From: Sthenelais limicola
Taxonomy: Eukaryota > Annelida > Polychaeta > Phyllodocida > Sigalionidae
Direction: 5' to 3'
Assembly: GCA_942159475.1 (NCBI GenBank)
Contig: OW804100.1
Location: 6,650,127-6,714,126 of the forward strand
DNA length: 64,000 bases
Shown piece after piece: positions 22,801-31,118 of this stretch (its first letter is position 1; each line of letters opens with the position of its first letter). The translations under genes were made by a program, and so were the position numbers. The notes under the pieces were generated by a model, which worked only from the letters and a program-made list of their open reading frames with translations, searched no databases and was not told the DNA's origin.

Positions 22801-24433
22801 GATCGTGTTGCCGTTTGACCAACGCCTATCTATGTTCAGGCGATATCACGGCCCGGCCTCAGCGGGACACTTTGGGCACGCCAGAACAAAAGATGCTTTA
22901 CGAAGAAGGTTCTTCTGGCCGGCTCAGTCTGGGGACATAAAAAGATGGATTCAGTTATGCCCCGAGTGTAATGTGCGAAAAACACGAAAAGGTGTCAATA
23001 AATCGCCATTGCAAAAAGAGCTCACGGGAGAGAGGTTCAGTAGAATCTCGATGGATATCCTTAGTGGCTTTAAGACTAGCACGAGAGGAAATGCTTGTGT
23101 ATTGGTCATCGTGGATTACTTTTCAAAGTGGTCGGAAGCATACTGCTTACCGAACCATAAGGCGGCGACAGTCGCCTGGACAGTATTTCGCAATTGGATC
23201 CTGCGGTTTGGCGCGCCCCGAGCGATACAAACTGATGGGGGCCCAGAGTTTGATGGAGAATTATTCCGGGAACTCTGCAATCTCTACGACACGAAGAAAC
23301 AGACAACTCTCCCGTATAGGCCACAGGCAAACAGGCAGGCAGAAAGGTTTAATCGTGTTCTCGTGGAACAGCTCTCGTGTTATGCGGATTATGGCGCGGA
23401 TGATTGGGACACTTATATCCCATGCATCGCGGCGGCATATAATAATACGATTAACGCGAGTACGGGCTGCACTCCTCATTCCGTGGTTTTCGGAACAGAG
23501 GCATATACACCTGCGGATCTAATTCATGGTGTACCTCGAAATGGCTTGGACTTCCCCTCCGGCTCAGGTTTCATCGAGGATCTTCGTAAAAATTTACGGA
23601 AGTCGCACGAATATGTGCGTCGTACGTTGAAGAAAACGGCCATCGCTCAGAAACGCCATTTTGATTTGTCCGCAACAAACCGGTCATTTGAAGTGGGGGA
23701 CTGGATATATAGATATTACCCACCAAAGGCGGCGAACAAATATGGTGCGAAGTGGGATGGTCCGTTTAAAATAACCCGTGCATTAGGAGGCAACTCCTAT
23801 GTCGTAGATACCGCGGCCGGTGGTGTCAAGTGGAGTGGAGATCTGATGAAATCCGTTCTTGACCCTGATAAGAGGGGAGAGCTCCGCAAAACGACCGGGT
23901 TGGAACAAGCTCCTGAGTATAGAAGGCTTGTGGCTGCTGGTAGAGATGTGGTGTCGCTGGAGAAGGGCAAGGCCGTGGCCGGCCAAGAGCTCGCTAAGTC
24001 GTTAGAGAAAACACTTCTCCGGAAAGTTAGTCTCGCGAACAGGCGTGGCCGCCCACCAAAACACAAAAAGGGGTGTACGAAGGAGAACGTGTCCCATCCA
24101 AAGCGACCAACTCCTCTACCGAACCAGCAGAACAAGGGTAGGAAACCCTTGTACAACGGGGTTCGGAGGTGCCGAATCCCACGAGGCCGCCCGATGTCGC
24201 GACGCGAGGCATTGGCAAACGAGTCTCTAAGCGTCCGGTCAGGCTTGGGATCGGATAGCTCGGAGCGGCCGTTAGAGCCTCTATTTCAAATGACGAACAC
24301 AAAAGGTCTGTTAACCCGGTCGTGTCTGTCGAAGACATGGGTTAAGAAAAAAAAGTACACAACGAGAAGTCATTTTGGTCAATACGCTAGGAGAGTGGAC
24401 GCCTCTGTAACGATCAACCCTATACGGCAATAG
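19874..24433 (+). CDS. E2 Pol: protease, RT, RNase H, integrase
   Basis: About 1518 codons, with no ATG needed if made by frameshifting. Counting from 19880, the protease site DTGA is at residue 156, RT has FKVMPFGLCNAPATF and catalytic YLDD at 596-599, RNase H has DTDAS near 748-752, the integrase zinc site is HFGHAR..CPEC near 1000-1030, and the DDE core is MDIL (about 1058), TDGGPEF (about 1118) and AERF (about 1154). A GPF module (KWDGPFKI) follows near 1294. The last 130 residues are basic and carry two AT-hook-like RGRP cores (near 1388 and 1434). All active-site residues are present and no stop interrupts the frame, so the enzyme set looks functional. Confidence 0.96.
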   Translation, partial: GKLTWVSQGSGDETRKFDGTRDGRGNPSVARSGKRPPEGSYNLGRSGRQAERNKEETGVMEGEDPTRPADTKPWSKESVSSVRAIPRDRGMCLDGRYTDAGTALLAVSSTVGGERCVKNLTSSAASRDLSIPIDVVAIVDRWYVPVTVGTRRGEFLYDTGATTSLVSKQFYESLARKPDLLASRVRVKPLAGGTPVTMGYAVFDFEIAGRSYPNACLVVDGLGGGEEAVLGQDFMWRYDTSMTGPGKMLLEGGKNHVFCRRKGAISTAFLREDVRLAAFEVKVASVDVSLPENDVGYIMESDVGLQVDGLVEGCDTYVSSAHCHELPIMNPTGLAIVMPRGTPVASAYEVAANFTGDYSHLADARAESVNGSSTGGKRKLTSDSCSITSIPELESIIEGAEVADTETLKEVRELVYAKKRVFRLQGEQLGFTNRVLHSIDTGDTKPIKLPFRRVPLAKQEALDSQVSKMLAEDKIEEGNSPWAFPTVLVPKPDGSTRVCVDFRRLNNVTRKDSYPLPRIDDCLEALGGNAWFCTLDLESGYWQIAMDPDSKEKTAFTTSTGLYQFKVMPFGLCNAPATFQKMMTEVLRGLNGKICVVYLDDVIIYGATIHDAITNTGLVFDRLMAYGLKLKPKKCRLFRKEVQYLGRIVSKEGIRADPEKTRAVVTWPIPLTVKDIRSFLGFASYYRQFIPSFNDLVRPLQETATAGQKVLRYKLTWNSELDDAFEATKKALLSTSVLAYPRASGQFILDTDASGTAMGAVLSQVQDEQERVIAYASNSLSKSQKNYCTTYRELLAVVYYVRKFKHYLYGADFIVRTDHSSLTWLMTFKEPENMLARWLLDLQQYGVTNKGVIQHRPGKKHENADGLSRRPYSRCKRTDCDDCGAHEAAIASFVGEGKGTDDNLVSVNQTIREQQRTDDTINRIMGFLEKNREPANLTSESDEFRTIWSHKTDLCLEEGVLTFKWRKPSTGHVFPRIVLPFDQRLSMFRRYHGPASAGHFGHARTKDALRRRFFWPAQSGDIKRWIQLCPECNVRKTRKGVNKSPLQKELTGERFSRISMDILSGFKTSTRGNACVLVIVDYFSKWSEAYCLPNHKAATVAWTVFRNWILRFGAPRAIQTDGGPEFDGELFRELCNLYDTKKQTTLPYRPQANRQAERFNRVLVEQLSCYADYGADDWDTYIPCIAAAYNNTINASTGCTPHSVVFGTEAYTPADLIHGVPRNGLDFPSGSGFIEDLRKNLRKSHEYVRRTLKKTAIAQKRHFDLSATNRSFEVGDWIYRYYPPKAANKYGAKWDGPFKITRALGGNSYVVDTAAGGVKWSGDLMKSVLDPDKRGELRKTTGLEQAPEYRRLVAAGRDVVSLEKGKAVAGQELAKSLEKTLLRKVSLANRRGRPPKHKKGCTKENVSHPKRPTPLPNQQNKGRKPLYNGVRRCRIPRGRPMSRREALANESLSVRSGLGSDSSERPLEPLFQMTNTKGLLTRSCLSKTWVKKKKYTTRSHFGQYARRVDASVTINPIRQ

Positions 24434-25435
24434 CTGTACGAGGCGGATAGGTGGAAACTGCTAGTATGGATCCATGATGTGGACAGTACCGATATCGGGC
24501 TGAAATCAACCATGTTCGCTAACAGTAAGAAACCTGAAGCCAAGTATGTTTCCCTGATCATTGAAAAACTGCCATAGTACCTTGGAGCGGCCCGTCTAGG
24601 GCTACAGATTAACATATTTAACACGAAGGTGTTACTAACCGTGGTTAAAGACCACGTATTTACATACGTACAACATTCGTATAGATCAACTATACAGAAG
24701 TTATCCGGTTTACGGGTAGCAATGTTCGTGGAGGCTGGACCCGACCAGGGCGCCACCTTCAGGCGATCTGTTGATCACATGACTGATCTTAGAGCATCTG
24801 CCTCCAAGACAGTCAGTCAAGCGAGAAGCGAGTTGGTGGCCACACGTAAGTGGCTCACATCAACCGCATTTTTGGCTTTTTACACAGAGCAAGGAGAAAT
24901 CCAGTTCACTGTAAGTAGCAGCAAACGTTAACTTTCATTGTTGGATCATTGTGATATTGAAAATGAAAACATGTCATTATGTTACCATTGATGAATTACG
25001 ATTGTTGAGTTCTGGCCGCTTCCATATAGCGTGCTAAGACATTACGCCATGTGCATCGAGAGAACAAGAGGAGGCTGGTGCCAATGCCGACCATCTCAAT
25101 GAAACTCTTTCCGATATGGAATTGGATCGTTGAGAACTATCCTTGATGTTCGCTAAATGTTGCCGTGGTAAAGCGATGAAATAGTAGATGGGAACTTTTG
25201 ATTCCCGGGGGAAAGCTGTTTCGTTGTTTAAATCTGAGGGTTTCAATTGTCAACTCGAAGGCTGCCATGTGCGTGAAGGTGACCTTTCTGCACTGCCGGT
25301 GGTTTCGGTTGCTGACTTTTCTGTCGCCAGGTGGGGCGTGTCTGGTTCAGTTTCGTGTTTTCGTACGGGTACCGGCTACATTGTTAATAAAATGCCGGGC
25401 ACGGATGAATACACGAATGCTGCCGGATAACGCTT
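24434..25435 (+). other. E2 spacer between Pol and the ORF4 promoter region
   Basis: About 1 kb with no clear gene. One open stretch (24577-24931) includes an ATG at 24722 that would give about 69 residues, rich in Ser, Thr and Ala; I cannot support it as a gene. GC content falls compared with Pol. Confidence 0.5.
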
Positions 25436-25618
25436 TTCGCGAGTAGTGTCGGTCCCTATTGCGCAGGCGGCTCGTAGGGCCGCCCTAGCGCGCGAACTTT
25501 CGCGAGTGGTGTCAACTACGCAACCGGAACGGTTGGACACGGCTCCTGGGAGTTCGCGAGCGATGTCAACACCTCGGGTGCGATTGAGTTGTTTCATTCG
25601 GATGACCCCCTATATAAG
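25436..25618 (+). promoter_or_regulatory. Putative internal promoter of E2 ORF4
   Basis: A strong TATA word TATATAAG lies at 25611-25618. Upstream are three copies of TTCGCGAGnnnTGTC at 25436-25450, 25499-25513 and 25553-25567, spaced 63 and 54 bp. TTCGCGA(A/G) is near-palindromic, as many protein-binding sites are. A start about 30 bp after the TATA box would give ORF4 a leader of about 240 nt. I see no comparable TATA word in the LTR. The motif array is direct observation; promoter function is inference. Confidence 0.6.
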
Positions 25619-25750
25619 AGCCCCGAGTCTAAGAGAGAGGTAATTAACTTCGGCAAACACTCGTGGTTTGCCGTACTCCTCTATCTCGGCGGACTACTGG
25701 TTAGGTCGTTCGGGTGCGAGATTTCATTGTGACCCGTGAATTGAGTGTTC

Positions 25751-25766
25751 CACTTTGTATTACAGG
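25751..25766 (+). promoter_or_regulatory. Possible splice acceptor before E2 ORF4
   Basis: CACTTTGTATTACAG ends at 25765, about 115 bases before the ORF4 ATG. It could serve a spliced subgenomic RNA as an alternative to the internal promoter. The pyrimidine tract is moderate. E3 has a much stronger acceptor at the matching place. Confidence 0.35.
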
Positions 25767-25881
25767 GTACGGACTTCGTGTTCGGGGACGAGACGAGGCG
25801 GACGGAAAAGAAACGAGTGGGGACTGTCTCTGAGACGAGCCCCCTTCTACCGTAGGGTAGCATTCCGCAGTCACGCTTATC

Positions 25882-28611
25882 ATGAGCGATGACAGCGGAC
25901 ACTCGGCCGCAGAATCCTTCGAGGAGACTGCAGCCAATCGCAAACGGCGTGTTCGTCGTGAGCGCGACCGCCGCCTCAAACGTGAGGTGGAAGGTCCGGC
26001 AAGTCACTCGGATGACTCAGACGCGAGCCCGTCGGATGGCCTAAAAGACCCCGATGCGGCTGCCGGCAAGTACCGCCGGCACAAAGCTCTCAACGCCGCG
26101 GCGAAGAAGCTCAAGTGGGGGGATGGAAAGAAGCCGGTTCTTTCTCTACTCCCCGCGAACGAGCGAGAGCGTAAGGAGGCGGTCCGTGACCCATCGGAGG
26201 TCGATCGTTTCCCCGACTACCCGGAGTACCACAAAGCGGTCTCCGTGGAGGAGTACAAACGGTTCTTTGAAACCTGTACTAACCCCCGTAAGGTCTTGCG
26301 AACGGCAGACCTAGCGTACTCGTTTGAAGCCGACCGTAAGCTTCAAATGGCTATGCTCCTCTACGAAGAGGGTTCGCGGTGCCCGTTCCTGCTCTGCAGA
26401 ACGGAGGCGCTTGTCGGTAAGCCGCAGATATTTAAGTCGCGGCTTCTCTTCACCAGACACCTGTGTGAAGTGCATACCCCCGTGACACCGGTTTGGCGGT
26501 GTCCGATTGGGTATTGTCCCGTAACCGGCGACCGTCGCTCCGACATCGTGGCCCACGGGTCAAAGGAGCCGCATAAGATGGCCCGTAAAAAGGCTGTCGA
26601 TAAAATTATGCCGGTTCTTGAGCGCGTGGGCGTTTCGTATCTCCCACAGTGGGGATACAAAAGCACGCTCCACCTTGCCTCTGCAACCTCGGAAGCCATT
26701 CTGAGGAACGCAAAGGAACAAAACTTCACCTCCAAGTACCCGTTGGAAAAGGACATTACCAAGCCTAAACGAACGGGGAAGACGAAGAGGAAGAAGAAGG
26801 GTTCCGATAAGTCGGACAAATCGGACCGTTCCGACACGGAAAAGCGGCCCGAGAAACGTCCGAAACTCGTGGACGCGCCGATTCCCGACAGGAACGCTTG
26901 GCTGGACGGATATAAAATTCCGTCCACAAAGGAGAAGGAATTCCCCAACTTGCCCGCGCCTACAGGACTTACGGTCCTACAGAAGTCGCGTCGCCCCGCA
27001 CCCGCAGCCGCGGAAGGTAGAGCACCTAGTGCCACCGTGCCGGACCCTCAGCCGGTTCTGCGCCTGGAACAGAGGAAGTTGGAGGTCCGCGAAAAGTTCA
27101 ATCGAGCTTTGCGCGCGGAGCCGACCATTCCTCCGGGTTTCGGTCCGGGTGATCGTCAGACCGCCAAACCTCTTTTCGGAGGTGTAGGTCGTGGCACTCC
27201 CACCCATGCTCAAGCCCGCGCGCCCACACGCGTCGCGAATACGAAGGTGTCCTCTACCGCGGGGGCATCAGCGCTCGCTAACGCGACCCCTCTCTGTGGT
27301 ACGGAGACAGAGATGGAGGTAGACCCACATGAGGGGTCAACTGCTCGAAAGGAGGAGAAGGCGGCGGCACAGCGTCGTTTCGAGCAGGGTCGGGTTGAGG
27401 CAGAGCGGCTCCGTGTCCAACGGGAGACGACTCTAGCCGAGACACGCCTGGTCAAAGAGGCCTTGGAGAGGAAACTCCGGGAAGAGGAAACTCTGCGACA
27501 GGCGGAAGACCTACAACTCCAACGGGAGGAGGCTGCTCTACGGGAGGCCGAAGAGCAGCGACTCCGGCAGGAGGAGGCTGCTCTGCGGCAAGCAGAACAG
27601 CAACGGCTCCAACAGGAGGAAGCCGTTCGTCTAGCTGAGACGGCCAAGCGGGAAGCTTTCGAGCAACAACGTCTGCTAGACAAGGAGCAGTCGGCCCACG
27701 ACATGGCATTCTTCCGCGAGGAAGAAGAGAAGGAGGAAGCTGAACGGCAGCAGGCCAAGCTGAATCAGGAGATTCAAGAGCTCCGTGAGACAGAGAGTCG
27801 GCTGCGAGTTGAGGCTCTCAATTCGCGCCGGCCGGCCTTTCCACTATCCCACGGGATAGAACCTCCCTCCATCCAGATAGTGGACCCCGCGGGGATCCCT
27901 ATGGATACGGGTGGCACGCTCATCGGCGTTACTGACTTAACTCGGCAACGTGAGAATCAGAGCGTGTGTACGGGCACGGGATTAGCTCCGCGGATGTCAG
28001 CAGCTATGTGGGGGCCTAACATGCCCTCGGGTAGCCAATCCGCGGAAGCAGAGGATTCGGTCGAGGTAACTCCGGCTGCTTCCTCCACGCCCCGTTCGTA
28101 CAGACCACCCCGAGGGGACGTCTCCTCGGCGACCAAGCGCCTCTCCTTTATAGAGGAGAAAACTTTGGTGGCACGGCCGGCACCGCCTCCGAGCGGTGAG
28201 GCCTCCCCAAAGTTGAAAGAGGCGCTACCTTCGTTGGATACGTTCAGTCTTCCCGTCACCGCGCCCACGGGTACGAGTGTGGAAGGGGTCGAGGGAAATG
28301 GTGATGCGATCGCGCTACCATGGCCTCGCACGGACGAAGGTACCACTCCCGTGGACCATCTGGCGGCAGCAGGCTCGGGCTCTGACAAGTCGGTAGAAAT
28401 ATCGGACGGGGAAGAGCACGAGCTGCTGCAGGAGTCGGACTCCGAAACGGCGTTAATATACGACGATCTGGGACAAGAAGACAACGTAGTTGTCGTCCCA
28501 GATTCGCGTTTCGACCCGTTCGATGAAGCCCTTATTGGGAATCTCTCGCTTCACGGCATCTCCAAAACGGAGGGGGACGCTGAGGCGAAGGAGGCAGGGG
28601 AGTTCGTCTAG
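25882..28611 (+). CDS. E2 ORF4: accessory zinc-finger/coiled-coil protein
   Basis: A 909-aa intact protein starts at ATG 25882, in the env position between Pol and the 3' LTR. The N-terminus is charged (RKRRVRRERDRRLKRE). Residues 166-231 hold two Cys/His units: CPFLLC with RHLCEVH (about 192), then CPIGYC (about 207) with H..KEPH. A basic Lys/Ser segment at about 296-330 (KRKKKGSDKSDKSDRSD) is a likely nuclear signal. A long Glu/Arg/Gln coiled coil with LRQAE/LREAEEQRLRQEEA repeats spans about 490-650. The C-terminus is acidic. No signal peptide or membrane helix is visible, so it is not an envelope protein. E3 carries a decayed homologue. Function is unknown; nucleic-acid binding or nuclear targeting are inferences. 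Confidence 0.92.
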   Translation: MSDDSGHSAAESFEETAANRKRRVRRERDRRLKREVEGPASHSDDSDASPSDGLKDPDAAAGKYRRHKALNAAAKKLKWGDGKKPVLSLLPANERERKEAVRDPSEVDRFPDYPEYHKAVSVEEYKRFFETCTNPRKVLRTADLAYSFEADRKLQMAMLLYEEGSRCPFLLCRTEALVGKPQIFKSRLLFTRHLCEVHTPVTPVWRCPIGYCPVTGDRRSDIVAHGSKEPHKMARKKAVDKIMPVLERVGVSYLPQWGYKSTLHLASATSEAILRNAKEQNFTSKYPLEKDITKPKRTGKTKRKKKGSDKSDKSDRSDTEKRPEKRPKLVDAPIPDRNAWLDGYKIPSTKEKEFPNLPAPTGLTVLQKSRRPAPAAAEGRAPSATVPDPQPVLRLEQRKLEVREKFNRALRAEPTIPPGFGPGDRQTAKPLFGGVGRGTPTHAQARAPTRVANTKVSSTAGASALANATPLCGTETEMEVDPHEGSTARKEEKAAAQRRFEQGRVEAERLRVQRETTLAETRLVKEALERKLREEETLRQAEDLQLQREEAALREAEEQRLRQEEAALRQAEQQRLQQEEAVRLAETAKREAFEQQRLLDKEQSAHDMAFFREEEEKEEAERQQAKLNQEIQELRETESRLRVEALNSRRPAFPLSHGIEPPSIQIVDPAGIPMDTGGTLIGVTDLTRQRENQSVCTGTGLAPRMSAAMWGPNMPSGSQSAEAEDSVEVTPAASSTPRSYRPPRGDVSSATKRLSFIEEKTLVARPAPPPSGEASPKLKEALPSLDTFSLPVTAPTGTSVEGVEGNGDAIALPWPRTDEGTTPVDHLAAAGSGSDKSVEISDGEEHELLQESDSETALIYDDLGQEDNVVVVPDSRFDPFDEALIGNLSLHGISKTEGDAEAKEAGEFV

Positions 28612-29060
28612 AACTCCCCCCATAGGGCTTGGGATCAGCACTGCGATCCCCCGAGGCGGCTGTCTCGTGTGGGTTCATCTCACAGCGAGGGGGGGGGGGG
28701 GGCTCTCCTCCTCGCAGGTGGTGGTTTTTATCCGCAAGGCTAGTATGGCTCACTAGCCTCGCTTTTATTAATAAAGCTCGTGCACGAAAATTTTTTATTG
28801 CTTCGAATGTACGCTTCCAGTTGTACCGTGCTGCGAGACTGGGACGGACAGGCATGTCCGGTGGCCTCTTTAGGCCTATGAAGGCTACGAACCTTGGGGG
28901 CGAGTGCAAGCCTGGCTCTAGGATCCGTGCGGCGGAGTGGCATAACATTTGCCCCGCTGCACACGAGGATCTGGAGCCACGAGGATCTCCTTAGTGCCAC
29001 GGCGGACCCTACATAACTAGTTATCGTGGACCCCTTCAACTCCAACTAGTGAGGGGGCAG
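28612..29060 (+). other. E2 region after ORF4, with purine tract
   Basis: Non-coding. It has a G run at 28688-28701, an AATAAA-like signal near 28770 (TTAATAAAGC) that could end an ORF4 transcript, and the purine tract GAGGGGGCAG at 29051-29060 abutting the 3' LTR. Confidence 0.6.
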
Positions 29061-29485
29061 TGTAGGGGGTCCGCCACCCGGAATACAGCGAGGCTGTCGA
29101 CTATCGCCAATCACCATCCAGGCTACGACAGCGGGGGCACTTCTACCAGCGCCGGAGACGACTACCACCAGTTCCGGCCAGTTCCGTCAGGGAGCGACAT
29201 ACGACCACCGTGCAGACGACACTGCAGACACCCTCCGACGGACGGTAGGCGGAGGATACTACTACCTCCGCAAGGGGATCCAGGCTTCGCTTAACACTAC
29301 GGACTCGAGCCGCGCCGCGGACCGAGATACTTCTGTTGTTCAAATTAAGCACCCTTGCTTCAGTAACAATACCTTTGTAACTGTATACCTTTGGGAAATA
29401 AACCAGGTTCAAACGAATCTCCTCGTATTCGTGATTCTTTACGGAATTTCGTAACCTCGCGCCCACGAATCTGCGGTTCACTACA
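29061..29485 (+). repeat. E2 3' LTR (425 bp)
   Basis: One-base difference from the 5' LTR. Followed by the TATA target duplication and then by LINE B sequence. Confidence 0.97.
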
Positions 29486-29745
29486 TATATATTTGTATAT
29501 ACAAATATAGCTACGCAACAAGCTCCGGTATCACATAGGGAGACTAGAAATACAGTAGAGTATCAGTAAGCAGTAGGTACAAATATAACCAGGACACAAT
29601 TTTATGGAAATCAGAGAAAAGTGTAAGAGCAGCTGACTGACCAGAGAGGATTATCCAAGTTGTAGCTTGGTACATTAATGAGAAAAAGTATATAGTAGTA
29701 CTTGGTACATGTAAGAGAGCAATAGGCTGATACTAATGAGGGTGC

Positions 29746-31018
29746 TCACCCAGGGGCTAGAAGGCACTCAGTGTATTTTCTAAAAGTCACTTTATTATCT
29801 ATTTTATGGGCAACCGGCTTAAGGTCGTTCCATCTCGTTTGGCATTTAAATATTACTGAATTGAGAATTTTATTGGATTTGGAGGAGAGAACATTGAGGT
29901 TTCTCTTCCCTTCAGCGTGGCTATGTGTTGGAAGCTTCCTCAAATCAAGTGAAGTTTGGTCCTGAGCCATATAAAACGCCATATCTAAAATGTGCTTATC
30001 TCTTCTCAATTGTAATGGCCAAACGTTGAGCATTTTATGCTCTAGGTCGACATTGTCATATCTTGATTTGTTGAATATAATACGTAAAGCTAAATTTTGC
30101 TGGGATTGCAATCGATTCAGGAGAGTTTTAGGGGCCGAGTCATAAATAAAATCACAAAAATCAAGGTTTGGCAAAATGGCCATCTTATATAAATCATGTT
30201 TCGCCTTCTGAGTTAAGGAGTCCCTAGCTCTATAGAGGAGCCTGACCTTTGAGGTAACAGTACTTAAAGTGGTATTAACATGGGGTTTGAAAGTCAGGGT
30301 GTTGTCGAATAGGAAACCAAGGTATTTATATTCATGTACTTCCTCAAGCTGGGACGTACCAAGAGTTAGAGTGGGGGTGGGGGAGGATTGAGATTTTGAT
30401 TTTGAGTAGTTGCTAAGAGAAAATGACATTGATTTGCACTTACCAACATTAAGTGAGATTTTATTCTCGATGCACCAGGAAGAAATACTATCGAGATCTT
30501 GCTGGAGATCGTGATTTAGTGTCTCAGCACTATCGCTGTGATGGAATATTACCGTATCATCAGCGTAGTGCTGAACATTGGCATGTTTTATAACAGAGTG
30601 TAAATCGTTGATGTAAATAGTGAACAGGATTGGGCCTAAGATAGTCCCTTGTGGTACCCCGTAGGTGACCACCCCCTCATCTGACTTCAAACCATTGACA
30701 GTAACAAATTGCCTTCTGCCTGAGAGATAGTTCGAAAACCAAAGGAGCTCCATACCATTGATACCATAATGTTTTAATTTTTCTAAAAGCGTGGGATGAT
30801 GGACCGTGTCGAACGCCTTTTTAAAGTCAAGATATACTGTTTTATTTAATAGCTTATTATTCAGGTTCGTGTAAATATTTTTGAGAAAGTCAACCTGGGC
30901 TTGTTGTATGGAATGGTTGGTCCTAAATCCGTATTGTTGGTTAGAGAAGAGATTATGTGATTCAAAATAATTTGTTAGCTGTTGCTGAACCGCTTTTTCG
31001 AGGATTTTCCAGGTAATT
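29746..31018 (-). pseudogene. LINE B reverse transcriptase (5'-truncated)
   Basis: The frame is open for about 424 codons, from KITWKILEKAVQQQL at the truncation point to the stop at 29746. It includes QQYGFRTNHSI, LDFKKAFDTV, GVPQGTILGPILF and the catalytic YADD (HYADDTVIF), then the LINE C-terminal block LNRLQSQQNLALRII. The endonuclease and the first RT motif are missing. No stop or frameshift interrupts what remains, so the copy is fairly young but cannot move by itself. Confidence 0.9.
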
Positions 31019-31118
31019 TTGATCCAGGTGCATTTATGATCGAGATATGATCATCTTGCAGATTATATGATAGTTTTAGCCCTTGTGAGGCACTAAATCT
31101 ATTGCTGCTCTTTCGAGC

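Larger units (their letters stand above)
17358..29485 (+). mobile_element. E2: young Ty3/Gypsy element with an extra ORF4
   Basis: The 12,128-bp element is bounded by 425-bp LTRs that differ at one base and flanked by a 4-bp duplication TATA (17354-17357 and 29486-29489). The order is 5' LTR, primer site, ORF1, Gag, Pol, a 1.4-kb spacer with a promoter-like array, ORF4, purine tract, 3' LTR. All frames are open over their full length. It is the only sense-oriented large element in the host intron, and its coding part is visibly more GC-rich than the DNA around it. RNase H-integrase order and the GPF module after the integrase place it in Ty3/Gypsy. Confidence 0.97.
17006..31020 (-). mobile_element. 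LINE B: 5'-truncated LINE, interrupted by E2
   Basis: The 3' end is marked on + at 17006 by TTTCAATTTCAAATTCAATT then an antisense AATAAAG-like word, i.e. a repeated TTGAAA-type tail on the minus strand. Its 3' UTR continues to 17357, is broken by E2, and resumes at 29486. The RT frame occupies 29746-31018. Upstream of about 31020 the RT frame is lost and the endonuclease is absent, so the copy is 5'-truncated, the usual outcome of LINE integration. The exact 5' edge (31020-31110) and any target duplication are unclear. Confidence 0.75.

Noticed and set aside
27210..27758. 182-codon frame antisense to ORF4
   Set aside because: Shadow of the Glu/Arg/Gln-rich coiled coil, read as Ser/Cys/Arg-rich protein on the other strand.
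25882..28611. ORF4 as an envelope gene
   Set aside because: Position fits, but there is no signal peptide, hydrophobic fusion or membrane segment, and it has zinc fingers, a basic region and a coiled coil.
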